From: Linanthus parryae
Taxonomy: Eukaryota > Streptophyta > Magnoliopsida > Ericales > Polemoniaceae
DNA length: 64,000 nt
Assembly (NCBI GenBank): GCA_023055425.1
Contig: JALGPY010000005.1
Span: 6,969,501-7,033,500, forward strand
Direction: 5' to 3'
Shown: positions 34,514 through 45,365 of the stretch, piece by piece
How the letters are laid out: each line of letters starts with the position of its first letter
Position numbering within the stretch: position 1 is the first letter of the stretch
Program-made: the position numbers and the translations under genes
The notes under the pieces: model-generated
The model's input: only the letters and a program-made list of their open reading frames with translations
What the model was told of the DNA's origin: nothing
Databases searched by the model: none

Positions 34514-35939
34514 ATGTCCGCCGCCTCCTATATGGCTGCTCTCAATTTTTTACGCTTCCGAGCCTGTAACAGATTTCTTCCAACAGCGTCGGCAAGGTTT
34601 CTCTCATCGTGTTATTAGTACGTATTTTTGTTTCACAATTCGTGGGTGGTATATTCGATCATGTTTTTGCACTTTGTATCTAATTAATCGGATTGTATTG
34701 CTGGGTATTGCTTGATTTATAGCAAAGTTTGGTGCAGAAGAAGAGGTGCACATAGGTAGATCAAAAGCAAGTTTGATTGAATGGTTAATCATAGAGAAAA
34801 CATATCCGCCTTTCTTTCTCTTCGAATCCAAAATGATCAAAATTGTGTGAATAAAGTAATTAGTAGATGAACTAACTATTTCGAAGTTTTATGATCAAAT
34901 TTTGTATAACAAGTGTGACGAAAACTCAATCATTTGATCTTTTATATGAGCAAATTTGTTATATCTATTTTATTCATCTTGTTGTATTTCTGTTGTTTGG
35001 CAGTTACTTGCGTAAAGTCTCCAATGGTCAAGAACTCTGTGCAGTTGATTCGAGATCGATGTTCATCACATTTCTTTTTTTCCACCTTACACTAAGTATG
35101 CTGGTATGTTTTCTAGATACTCAATTTTTATATTATGCACATGCTTTATTGTGATCATGTAATTTTTCTTTGAAATTGATTCATTTTTTTTTTAAATTTT
35201 GATATTCCAAATTTCCATAATATGCTTATTTTACTGTTTTATTAATAGATAATTTGTCAAAGAACTTGTTTGGTCAAATGGTGTTATGCATCTAGAAATC
35301 ATACTTAGCTTGTGATGGTTATGATAGTATTTCAAGTGTTACACTGAGTTGCTACATAAGCATTTGCAATCTCTCTACACGGATAAGCATGGAGTTAATG
35401 TGGAAATTCTACATGGTAAATAATAGGAACACAAATCTTCCCCTCCGGATGTGTATTTATTAGCTTCTCGTTCATTCTACTAATAGGAGGTTAGCAAATA
35501 TCACCACTTTGATATTGGTTTTGTACTAACATAAAGGGAAGTTGGTGATGATATTTAATGAAATTCGACAAATGTAGACTTGCATGTATGTATGTATGTA
35601 TATACGTATATACTTTATGGCAGTGTAGTAAAATTAGGGACTGCCGATATGCTTCGCCATTTATTTGTTATCCTGGTATTTCACCTCCCATGTGTCAAAA
35701 TTTGAATGTTGGTATCTATTTATTTTAATATCTTTGTATAATCATATCACCAATTGGAGCACCCCACATAAACTCTGAAATTAAAGGGTGAAGAAAAATA
35801 GGTGACATCTAGCATTTTCAAAAAACCGGGTTTCGGTGCCAGTTGTCTCATTAAAAATCTCCCATTGTTGATTATGAAGTTAATGCTGGAATATCACTCA
35901 AAGCACCAGAATGTGTATGGGATTAATTTGTCTTGCCTA

Positions 35940-36008
<69 letters not shown>

Positions 36009-37161
36009 CATTAATGATTATAATATCCTTGATAGGATTTGAGACAAGTACGTACCATTCTTTCTTTAATATTCTGTAGTATACCTGGAAATTAATTAAA
36101 TTCCCTGGTTAATTGGGAGAAAGGCTTGTTAATTGACTAATTAATGCTCTATCGAGGACTTGCATCACTTGGTAAGGTATATATGTTCATAACCAGATGA
36201 TGTAAGTTCTCGAAGGTGTTCAAACATGGAAGACCAAACTAAGTTACCAGGTGAGACGAGCTTTCAGTGTTTCTCATCTCTCCCTTCCATTTGTTTTTAT
36301 TCTGATTGTTATAGTAGTAGTAGCAGCTCACTGGAAGCTTCAAATCTGGTCTTTGATTTGCCCTCTATAGGTGGTTTTTTCAAAGTTATTTGGATGATAT
36401 TGTCATGTATCCGATTATCTATGTATGTACGGCACATGTGTGTGTACTTGTAATTACCGTACCTAGTTTTAGAGATCTCTGCTTTATTAGATATCTAGTG
36501 AGGATAATAAAAGGAAGTTTCTGATGCTTTTATCTTTGGTAGAGCGAAATCTCGGTGGAGGGGACGCACAGGTGGAAACTGCTGAACCAAGAAACTTGCA
36601 ACGCTCTCTTCCAGTGAGTGAGAACAGTGGAGGACTCCTGAGGTAAGGAGCTGCTTCTCATCTATCTGTAGTTGGGTATTTTCTACTAAAGGGACTTCCA
36701 ACATCTGCCAAATAAATAAATAAATAAATGTATATATATTTGTGTGTTCTCACTAAGTTCTTTTTTTTTTCTTTTGTGAATTGATAAAACATAGCTAAGT
36801 TTACTTTTGAAAAGCGTAATTTTACGTATTATTAGTTGGATAAGCATTTATGCGTTTTTGTTATATTTTCTCGATTCTGTTGTTGAGCAAGGTTTTGAAA
36901 TACCATCTCTCATGGCATTTCAGGAACAGTGATGTAAGAGTAGCTCGTGAGGCTGCTTCTGTTGTTGCTGGAAATGGAGCTGAAAACCCAGAGGGTTACA
37001 GGTCATCGGGGATTAGGGCAAGCAATGCACCATCACTACCTCCCCAACGGAAGCGAATGACATGGAAGTGGAGGAAAGCAGATCCACCAAGTACACTGTA
37101 CAAAAAGCTAAAAAGGGACGAGTATGTAAATCCCGACGACATTGATGAAAGTGACTTTTAG
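34514..37161 (+). CDS. Gene X copy 3, unrecognised; exons partly resolved
   Basis: The best candidate for a working gene X. Exon 1 (34514-34617) encodes a basic presequence-like start. A 56-base exon (36315-36370) reads SSSSLEASNLVFDLPSI and leaves one base that joins exon 36543-36642 (ERNLGGGDAQVETAEPRNLQ...). That exon leaves two bases that join the terminal exon 36924-37161 (NSDVRVAREAASVVAG... to DDIDESDF). All three joins are in phase at canonical GT-AG sites, which supports real splicing. The C-terminal region is basic (QRKRMTWKWRKADPP, YKKLKRDEY) then acidic. A TATA motif precedes exon 1. The link between exon 1 and the 3' exons is not resolved and the family is unknown to me. Confidence 0.55.
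35941..36008. repeat. (TTA)n microsatellite in a gene X intron
   Basis: About 22 pure repeats here, against shorter, interrupted versions at about 1527-1577 in unit 1 and 18561-18605 in unit 2. The poly-Tyr frame over it is an artefact. Confidence 0.9.
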
Positions 37162-37866
37162 GACTCTGAGTCGACCGGTTTTCAGCTTGTAATGGAGTTT
37201 CAGTTATTTCAAAACATTTTCAACTGTTTTTCCCAACTTTAGTATTATGGAGTTTCATGTTCTTCTAAGATGTGCTTGTCTCCTAGACTTGAGCCCTTCT
37301 GTGGCAACCGATAAATATACTTGTAATGAACTTTTTTAAATGCTGAATTGCTGCTCGAGTAATGGAGTTTTGACGAATTTTCTTTATATCTTAACTCTAT
37401 CCAGTAAATAAATAATATATTGAGATACTCTAGAGGAAAAACCAAGGCAGCTTCTCCTTTCCTCAACTAGTTTACGTGCCATTATTGTCCGCACACCTTT
37501 TTTTTTGCTTAGTACCACTACTGGCCATGTTATAAAGCTCGGATCTTAAGGTCGGGCCGTTGTGTGAAACAAGGCCCTCCACAAAAGATGCTGTTGTTGC
37601 TTTTTGGTTGTTTTTTTATGTAATGTTGGGCTTCTGTGGGGCCTGGTCTGTTCATTTTTTTTAGCCATTATGTTGCGGTTGTTTTTGTTGCTTTTTTTCA
37701 GTTGGTATATTTTGGGCTGAAAATATATGTTTGGTGAGTTTTTACTAGGTCTTCATTGACTGGCTTTGTATATTTCTAACGGCAAACAAAATCACTTGAG
37801 GGTGCTTTTATAATTCTTAATTCATTGTTTTATGTGAAATTTTGATTCGGACTTCGGTTTTAGTGC

Positions 37867-38310
37867 ATGTTTGGGAACCACGATTCTGGTTGGAACAAGG
37901 ATTCTCAAATGACCATTCTGGGGTGGGTGTTACGAGATGATAATGGCTCTCTTATCAAATATGGCTGGGCTTTTGAAGGTACTTCTTCTCCAAGAATGAC
38001 TGAATGTCTAGTTGTATGGTTGGCTGTTTGGAAAGTAAAAGTTTATAATGCTGGTAAGGTGGTATTTGAAAGTGATAATGTTCATGTAGTGGAGTGTGTT
38101 GAAGGCAAGAAGAAGATCTGGGAAATTGATAAAGTAGTGAAAGATATTCAAGACAAATTATCTCAAAGTCAAGCCAAAGTGGACTGTGTGAATAGAATAG
38201 GAAATGAAGCAGCTGATGGGTTAGTAAAGCTGTTAGTACAGCACAGTAACAATTTTGCTCTAGTAAAAGAAGGGTTCTTAAAAGTGATTGTAAAAGACAG
38301 TTCTGGTTAG
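37867..38310 (+). CDS. RNase H-like (RVT_3) domain ORF, unit 3
   Basis: The 147-residue homologue of the ORFs at 3398 and 20458 differs at about 15 positions and looks nearer the ancestral state: TECLVVWLAV keeps the acidic Glu and NRIGNEAADGLVKLL keeps the usual Asn and Ala-Asp. The N-terminal Asp strand is still missing. Despite this divergence the frame is fully open with no indel, which is slightly more than expected for an idle relic. It is followed by an A-rich tract and the GCN5 leader fragment. Confidence 0.6.
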   Translation: MFGNHDSGWNKDSQMTILGWVLRDDNGSLIKYGWAFEGTSSPRMTECLVVWLAVWKVKVYNAGKVVFESDNVHVVECVEGKKKIWEIDKVVKDIQDKLSQSQAKVDCVNRIGNEAADGLVKLLVQHSNNFALVKEGFLKVIVKDSSG

Positions 38311-38631
38311 TTCGTTTTAATGAAATTTTGGTAGATAAAAAAAAATCTCAAAAAAAAAATAATTTTAATGTGTTTTTGACATTTGCATGATCGTAGTTAT
38401 TTATAAGTGAGTGTATTCAAGAAATTGACAATATTGTTCTATAGATTTTGTTTAATGGGTCAAATTAAAAATTTATAATATCAGGTCATACAAAACGGGT
38501 TTTGATTTTTAATGGTACCAAATGATGAATCAAAGTTAGTTTAAATTTGTAATGCTATAATTGTAATCAATCAAATAGTATGAACAAGTCCTATAATTGA
38601 ACCGGTTTGGTCCTGGGCTTTTGATTCTTGT

Positions 38632-38960
38632 GTGTCATATATATCCCTCCCGCGGAACTCCCCCCAAGCAAAATTCAAAACCCTAGTTCTTCGTATGTCT
38701 GAGGTGAGGAAGGACGGTTCAGGTGTGAATATGGTTTCGGCTACTGGGAATTCTGTGGCGGGTAGTGTGGTGAAGGAGGATGTGAAGAATATATCTACAG
38801 AGAATTTGCAGACCAGCGGTGCTTACAGCGCGAGGGAAGAGATTTTGAAGAAAGAGGTAAGGTGTTGTTTTGTTTCTGAATTTTGTGGTTTCTATTTGTG
38901 ATGGTGTTCTGATATTGGTATACTTGAATTGCTCCTGGGAAGCTAGCTTTGTCATGCGTT
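38632..38960 (+). pseudogene. GCN5 5' fragment with truncated exon 1 and start of intron 1, unit 3
   Basis: Longest of the three fragments and not interrupted. The leader (tatatccctcccgcggaac...AAACCCTAG) leads to an ATG at 38695, then 54 codons matching GCN5 codons 130-183 (SEVRKDG... to AREEILKKE), then the conserved donor GAG|gtaagg at 38857 and about 100 bases of intron 1. The ORF reads through the unspliced donor and stops at 38901. Codons 1-129 and all catalytic exons are absent. Confidence 0.88.
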
Positions 38961-40059
38961 ACAGTCATCTTAGAAGCTTTGACTTAGTGAGGAGTTTAGA
39001 CTCTTCTTATTAGTCCATCTACATAATAAGCTGCTATGGGAAATAAACTATCTCTCAAAATGTGACATGTGGAATAGCTTATCCCCATCATATTCTAAGA
39101 ATCAATTACTTCAAAATAAGACAATCTAAATCATTTAAACTTAGGAAATTATCATATTCTTTTGTCGGTGTGCTTCGGGCACGGGATATGCACTAGTTGC
39201 TAATCTATTTGAAGGATAGGGTGTCTGTGGAGTTGCTGTGATAAAGAAAAATGATGTTGGAATCTAATTAGGAAAACTTCTGAATCGGTAAGTGCCCTGA
39301 TCAGTAGCCAATCATTTATATGCCTCCAACCGTTGTGCGCCTGGACTAACATGGAAAGGGCGGATTTGTCCTTCCTCCCTTCCCCCTCCAGTTCATTTTC
39401 TTCATTTCCCTCTCTCCATATGACCTTCCCTCTACTCATTGAGAAGCTCCATCGCTGCCTCCACCAAATTCAAATCCCACGTTCACCAAACCACCACCCC
39501 TAAAAGTTATAGCCGATGCTTATTGAATTCATTTACATTTTTGGAGGCTGGAGGCGGCAATCAATAGTTATTTGTCTGCTTGTGTTTTGATATTCGTTGT
39601 CTATATGGTTTTCTCTTTCTTTTCGACCTTTACTCCTGACAACATACTTACTCGTACCCCTTGCCTAGAACCCTCTTAAATCAGCTCCAAATTTGTTCCG
39701 CTTGTAGCTGAGCTGTGTTTGTTCGGCTTTTTTGGTCGAAGGCTTTTCTTTTACACATACCATTGGTAGGTACTCTATTGTGAATATGGCATGTCAAAAA
39801 AAAGTTTGTCATTTTGATTCAGACATTTTAAAATCAAACATCCGGATTTGGTTGCATAATGTGAGTTAAGATAAGAAGTGGAAGCTTATGATTTTTGAGA
39901 TAAAGTTATAAAACGGTCCATGATATTTGGTGGATCTATGGAAATGAGTGTCCACAACAGAGCCCAATAAGTCTCCGTTGGTGTCGGATAGCGAGGTTCA
40001 CCATTCTAGAGTGCTAGTGTACCATGTTTGGGAACTTAGGCTTAGTTGTAGTTCACTAG
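38961..40059. other. Intergenic, no gene recognised
   Basis: AT-rich sequence after the GCN5 intron homology ends. Reverse frames here lack motifs. I see no transposon termini that I can defend. Confidence 0.4.
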
Positions 40060-40608
40060 CATAGTTCTCAAAATCTTACGATTCATGATTCGTATCCTAT
40101 GATTCGACTCCGTTCACCCATAAAACGATGTGAATCCCTTAGTGAATCTTTAACGGACAATAAATTATTTGAATCCCGATTCAAGAGTTCGATTCATACG
40201 ATTCAGTTGCGATTCAGACCGATTTGTACGATTCGATTCTGGTTTGGAACATACATATAACATATCTTTTAACATCACTAGTGCATTTTTCTCAAGAACA
40301 AGGGTAACGGTTTCCTATTCAATTTCCTTGACATCTTGTAGTTCCTTGCTCCACATGTCTATGTATATCTTGATTATTCTTTTTCTTTTAGATGTGCGAA
40401 ACTCCTAAATCACTAGTTATTGATGTGAGCTTCCAATAATTTGAGCTTTGTTTTCGTAAAAATATGAATATTTTGTTCACCAGTGTTATAGCATTATGAA
40501 ATATTTTGTTATATCTACTCAGTTATATTGCAAGCTGGATCTTTAAGATTCACGATTCGGTGAAGGTGACTTTCGATTCACTGTCTGAATCCCGATTCGA
40601 CAACTATG
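40060..40608. mobile_element. hAT-type MITE
   Basis: The 549-base element begins CATAGTTCTCAAAATC and ends GATTCGACAACTATG (imperfect inverted repeats), with an exact 8-base target duplication TTCACTAG (40052-40059, 40609-40616). The interior is full of GATTCG-type short repeats and has no transposase. Confidence 0.8.
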
Positions 40609-40616
40609 TTCACTAG

Positions 40617-40932
40617 GGTGGGAGACAAAATTGTGGTAGGCCAGGTTTAGAGATCGATGTTGATATTAGCCATTCACGTCTGTGTAAGGACTAATGCTAG
40701 CAAAGTACGATCAGAAATATAATGTTTCTTATAAGTCTCACAAAGTTGGCATAGCCTAGTTATCACTTGATGCTCTCAGGACATTCTCTTAGCCATTCAT
40801 GTCTGTGTAAGAACACGCGTGATCTATCTTCATGAGCTTTCTTCAATGGCTCTTTATGGGAGGAAGAATTCTGATTTGAATATAACTCATGTGTGTGTGT
40901 GTTTTGTCTTTCTCTATCTATCTATCTATCTA

Positions 40933-40984
<52 letters not shown>

Positions 40985-42989
40985 AAAACTTTGCTGTTGA
41001 TTTCTAGGGACGTCCTATATTCACGTCATTCTAATGCCTACTTGTTCCAAGAAATGGTCTTAATGGGTTCTTGTATGTAGTGAAAAATAAAAACATTTGC
41101 CGACCTGACACTGTTACATAGAAGAAAGGACAATATCCTTACAAATCCAGGACATAGTCAAACTTGCAGAAATAGTAATTCTGGATAGTGTTCCAAGCAA
41201 GACCAGTACATTAATGAACATACGCTAAATCTTATAAGGGTTAATAAGGTGAATGTACAACTGCAAATAGAGCTTGGGATTATTTGATTATGTGTTATGT
41301 TACTCGGACTCTCATTCTTGGCCCCACACCCATCTCAACACGACGATTCGTGGCTAAGGGTGAAGGATTGTCGGATTTGTTTCCATTTCATCGGACTCTC
41401 TGTGGTAGTTAACTATGGTCAGAGAGCAAGTTTGTTTCTTGATTTCACACGTACCATCCATTTTCCTCACTCTCGCTCATTAATGAGTTGCAGACATTCA
41501 TGCCTCCTTTTTGGGATCAAAATAGACATTCAGATTACTGTTTAGCTCATGAAACATTATTGGATCTTAACATGTTTAGAAAAGTTTTATATATATACGG
41601 TATTACTCCACCTGTGTCCAACTTTTGGATACTTTTTAGCTGAATCCATGTATCCCGGTCCTTAAGTAGGTTGATGAATCCGACGTCTCGATGCGTAATG
41701 TATCCGGTACACTTGCCCGTGTATAGTTAATCTAGGTTATTCATTACTAAAGAAGTTTTTAAGAGAAAGAGTTTTAAAAGATACGCTTTACCCCTCTAGC
41801 GTATCACCTTCCGCAAGGAAATAACGAGCGTACAATTATTATGTGTTTCAGAATTTGGATTGAATTAATCTAATAAATACACGTGGATAAACAATATTTC
41901 ATTTGTGATATACCTTTTTAGTCTTTTGGATTTATGTTTGTTACCAATTCATTTTTATTTTATTTTTTGGGATAATTATGTTGTCCGTGCCAGCTGCGCG
42001 CACCCATGGGCGGGTCCATGAATTTTTTCTAGGGGGGGCCAAGGTAAAATAATAACATTATAAATTTCACATAAGACAACAATTTTCCCACGAAAAAAAT
42101 TAATCGTCCATAAAATGAAGTCAATTCTAAGCAAAACTAACTTAGAAACCACAATTACATACAAAACTTAGAGAAAAACAACCTGATGTTTATTCTCACT
42201 TTTCCACGTTTCTATCATTGTATGATGATTTTTTCCGCTTAAAAATGATTCTTTCTAATTTTAACTACTATTCATCTATTAAAAATGACAATCATGTATG
42301 CGGACCATTTAAAATTGACTTTTATGTGAACACGGTGTCAGATAAATATTGTTAGCTAAATTGTTTCCGTAATTTACTAGACTTGTAAGCAATTTTGATA
42401 AGTGTACACAGTGGTGATATAAGATTGTGACAAGCAATTTTCTAAACCATTTAATCTAGTGGTTTACAAATGAAAGGGTGATAGAAGAGGTGAGTGTATC
42501 AAGTCTCTAAAACCACAACAACTCCTCCTTTGCTAGTACGTGTGAAACGTGAGGGGGGGGGGGGGGGACACCTAGTAACCTAATGTTGGTTTATGTGGAT
42601 AACCTTAGATATATAATCACTTATCTACTTCTAAGCAAAAATTTAGGGGGGGGGGGGGGGCACACTACACTGTCCCTGCTCATTCAATTGTAGTTCAGTT
42701 CCTACGCTCCTCGACTAAATCCACGGGCCCCCAAGTATCATGGGGTTTGAACCTTAAACCTAAAGGGGATGAATCAATATTTTTTATTTCTAGTGATGCG
42801 AATTATTTTTCTTATTAAAGTAGGAAATCCCGCCATACCTCTGAGTAGTTTTATTTCCTATAAAGTATAAAGTACTGAAGATGACGATGGAGAAAACATT
42901 AAAATTTAAGTCAACAAATCTTATTTAAACCATTTAGTTAGCTCGAGTTCGAGTCCCCCCCCCCCCCCTTTTGCTTATGTTACTAAACA
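40617..42989. other. Diverged upstream region of gene X copy 4, with simple repeats
   Basis: From about 40858 this aligns, with many changes, to 15670-17035 of unit 1 but lacks the Harbinger MITE. A TCTA/TC/TA microsatellite lies at 40915-40984. 41580-42870 is extra sequence without a counterpart in the other units and contains two long G runs (near 42552-42567 and 42645-42660); a C run follows at 42955-42969. No gene is called. Confidence 0.5.
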
Positions 42990-45365
42990 CACAAACTTAG
43001 TATATAAAGGCGCTTAAAGTTCTTCATTTTAGAATCATCGGTGTCTGCCTCCTCATATATGACTAGAGGATGTCCACCACTTCCTAGATGGCTGCCTTCA
43101 AGTCTTTATGCTTCCGAGCCTGTAATATATATCTTCCAACATCGTTTATATGGTTGCTCTCATCATGTTAATCGCAAGTATTGTTGGTTCTACCATTCCC
43201 CGGTAATTATAGATTATATCAATTGCTTTTCACCGTGATTTTTATGGAATATTGGATCTTGTTTTTGCACTTTGTATCTAAATAATTAGATTGTATTGCA
43301 TAATTATATATATATATATATATATATAGTCATATTGAAGTTTGCTTGCAAAATGAAGAGGTGCAGTTATTTAGATCAAAATCACGTTTGTTTCTATGGT
43401 TAATCAATAGATTAAAACAGATTCAGCTTTCTTCTTCTCGAAACCAATGAGATTTGATTCAAGTGGTAAGCAGCTTGGTTTTGAGTTCTAAACCTTGTGT
43501 AGGCAGAAAAGTCCAACTGGGATACTAACCTGTCAAACCCAGGCATGCAACTCGGGTTGGACCGGAAGCCCCGGAACCGGTTGGGAAACCCAAAAAAAAC
43601 GATCAAGATTGGGTCAGAAAAAAATAGCCGATCAACTTGCTACTTATAAATTTTATTTTTGTATAACAAGTGTGACTACAACTCAATCATTTGATCTTTT
43701 CTATGAGCAAACTTGTTAAATCCATTTTATTGATTTTGTTTCGTTTCTTTCATTTTGCAGTACCTTGAGGTTTCCAGTGTTCAAAAACTGTATGCAGTTG
43801 AGGCGAGATCGATGTTCATCACATTTCTTTTTAATCAGTATCCTTATACGAAAGATGCTGGTATGTTTTGATATGCTATGTATATTTTCATATTATTTAC
43901 TTGCTTTATGGTTAAATGTTTTTTTTTTATGGTTTCAACTTAGTTATGTAGGGAAAGTGTATAATCCTCTCAATTTGATGTCATCCCTTCTTTTAATTAT
44001 TATTTTAACTATGCGAATATTTTTCTTATGACATAGATTCTTTTTAGGGTTGCATCTCTCACCTTTACCCACTCGAATTGATCATAGAGGCAAACAAGTA
44101 TGAAAAAGTGTGAAATTAAGATGTTTAGTAATTCACTTGGAATATAACTACACGGGAGCGGAACCATTAGTGACTAAAAAACTGTCATATTCCACTTAAT
44201 CCCGAATCTAAACATAAAAAGTTTTGTAATCAGTGACGAAGTTAAACTATGCTTCTTTTATTGTTTTATGAAAATGAAGATAGGCCAATTGACCTCTTTT
44301 TTATGTGTGGCTGATATTCTCACGTATATATGACATGCATTTGCAAAAGTGGAATATGGTGCACGTGTAACTATCTTACCCAACTTTTAAAGACTTCTGA
44401 TTTTATGAGCAATTGAATATGAATAATAGAAGGCAGTTTAACTCCATCCAATCACACTTTGAATTGTTATGGTAGTTCTGATACTTAGGGGATGAACACA
44501 GCCAAGTGGCCAGAAAGAAGAAGATATAAATCAAAGTATATTGTTAAGTTCTAATGGCATTCAAGATGTTATTTACTAAACTAAATAAGGGCAAATAAGT
44601 AGTTGTGATTTTTCCTTTCATGTTAGTTAACATAAGAGGTGTTATGTCACTCTACGAGGGGTAGAGAGCCTTGTCAGAGGGGGAGATCGCTTAATTTATC
44701 CTAGGGATTTAAAAAAAATCCATGTTACAATTCAAGGTCAAGAACTCCATGATGCAGAACATATGAATAACCCCAAAGGCAAAATTTCGCACGATTGGGA
44801 TTCAACGTTTTCTCAAAGCTTTTCGGTTGGAGTCTTAATCACGGCTCTTTTGAGTCTTGGAGTCTGCTGGAAAAATTTAGTAATGTTATAGTATACCTGT
44901 TTTTCCAATGCTCGCAATTAGACCATAACTGCTACCAAATTTAGAAAGTAGTAGCCATTATTAAGATAAAAACCTACTAAGTGTTTGGTGAAGGCTGATT
45001 TTTTTGTTTGTTTGGCTTTCTACTATAACAAAGGACTCAGCCACTGTAGCAGGGAGTCTGCCAAATTTTTCTAAATTAAAAAATAATTTGAAAAAAATCA
45101 CATTTACCTTGCATGCACATCCAGGGGATCGAGCTACTATAGCAGTGAACCTGGTCCTGCCACATGATTTGTCTTTTTTTGTTGAGTTTTGAAACCCTAA
45201 AAACTATATTTTTTTCAGTAACAAAAAAAAAGTAATTTTCTAGTGATATTATCCACTAATATTTTGCAGGACATATGTGCTCGACTCAGATACCTGGCAC
45301 AGCAGCAGCAAGACGATGCCTTTTCATTTGGTAACACAAAATTTTGGAAGAATGGAAAGTGCTAA
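42990..45365 (+). pseudogene. Gene X copy 4, diverged and rearranged
   Basis: The leader and exon 1 align with copies 1-3 (tttagaatcatcggtgtc..., cttccgagcctgtaat), but the first ATG is followed by a TAG after five codons; an in-frame second ATG restores MAAFKSLCFRACN. The second exon homologue (after ttttgcag at 43760) reads YLEVSSVQKLYAVEARSMFI, then FNQYPYTKDA to a gtatgt donor, a cleaner protein than in copies 1-3, though one base shorter at the acceptor. After 43900 homology stops and the 3' exons of copies 1-3 are absent. A different terminal exon candidate (45270-45365) reads DICARLRYLAQQQQDDAFSF and ends KNGKC, but its frame does not match the preceding donor. I regard it as an altered or decayed copy. 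Confidence 0.45.

Larger units (their letters stand above)
34413..38960. repeat. Segmental duplication unit 3 (core)
   Basis: Third unit with gene X, RNase H-like ORF and GCN5 fragment, without the retroposon, Copia LTR, E1 fragment, gypsy-like element or Harbinger MITE of units 1 and 2. It also keeps about 200 bases before the RNase H ORF (37660-37850) that units 1 and 2 lack. It represents the pre-insertion state of the module. Homology to GCN5 runs into intron 1 and fades near 38960. Confidence 0.85.

Noticed and set aside
35802..36014. 70-residue ORF ending in a run of Tyr
   Set aside because: The Tyr run is the TTA/TAT microsatellite read in one frame; the same region is intronic in gene X.
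40819..41080. Two overlapping ORFs with SISLSLSLS-type repeats
   Set aside because: Both are translations of the TCTA/TC/TA microsatellite.
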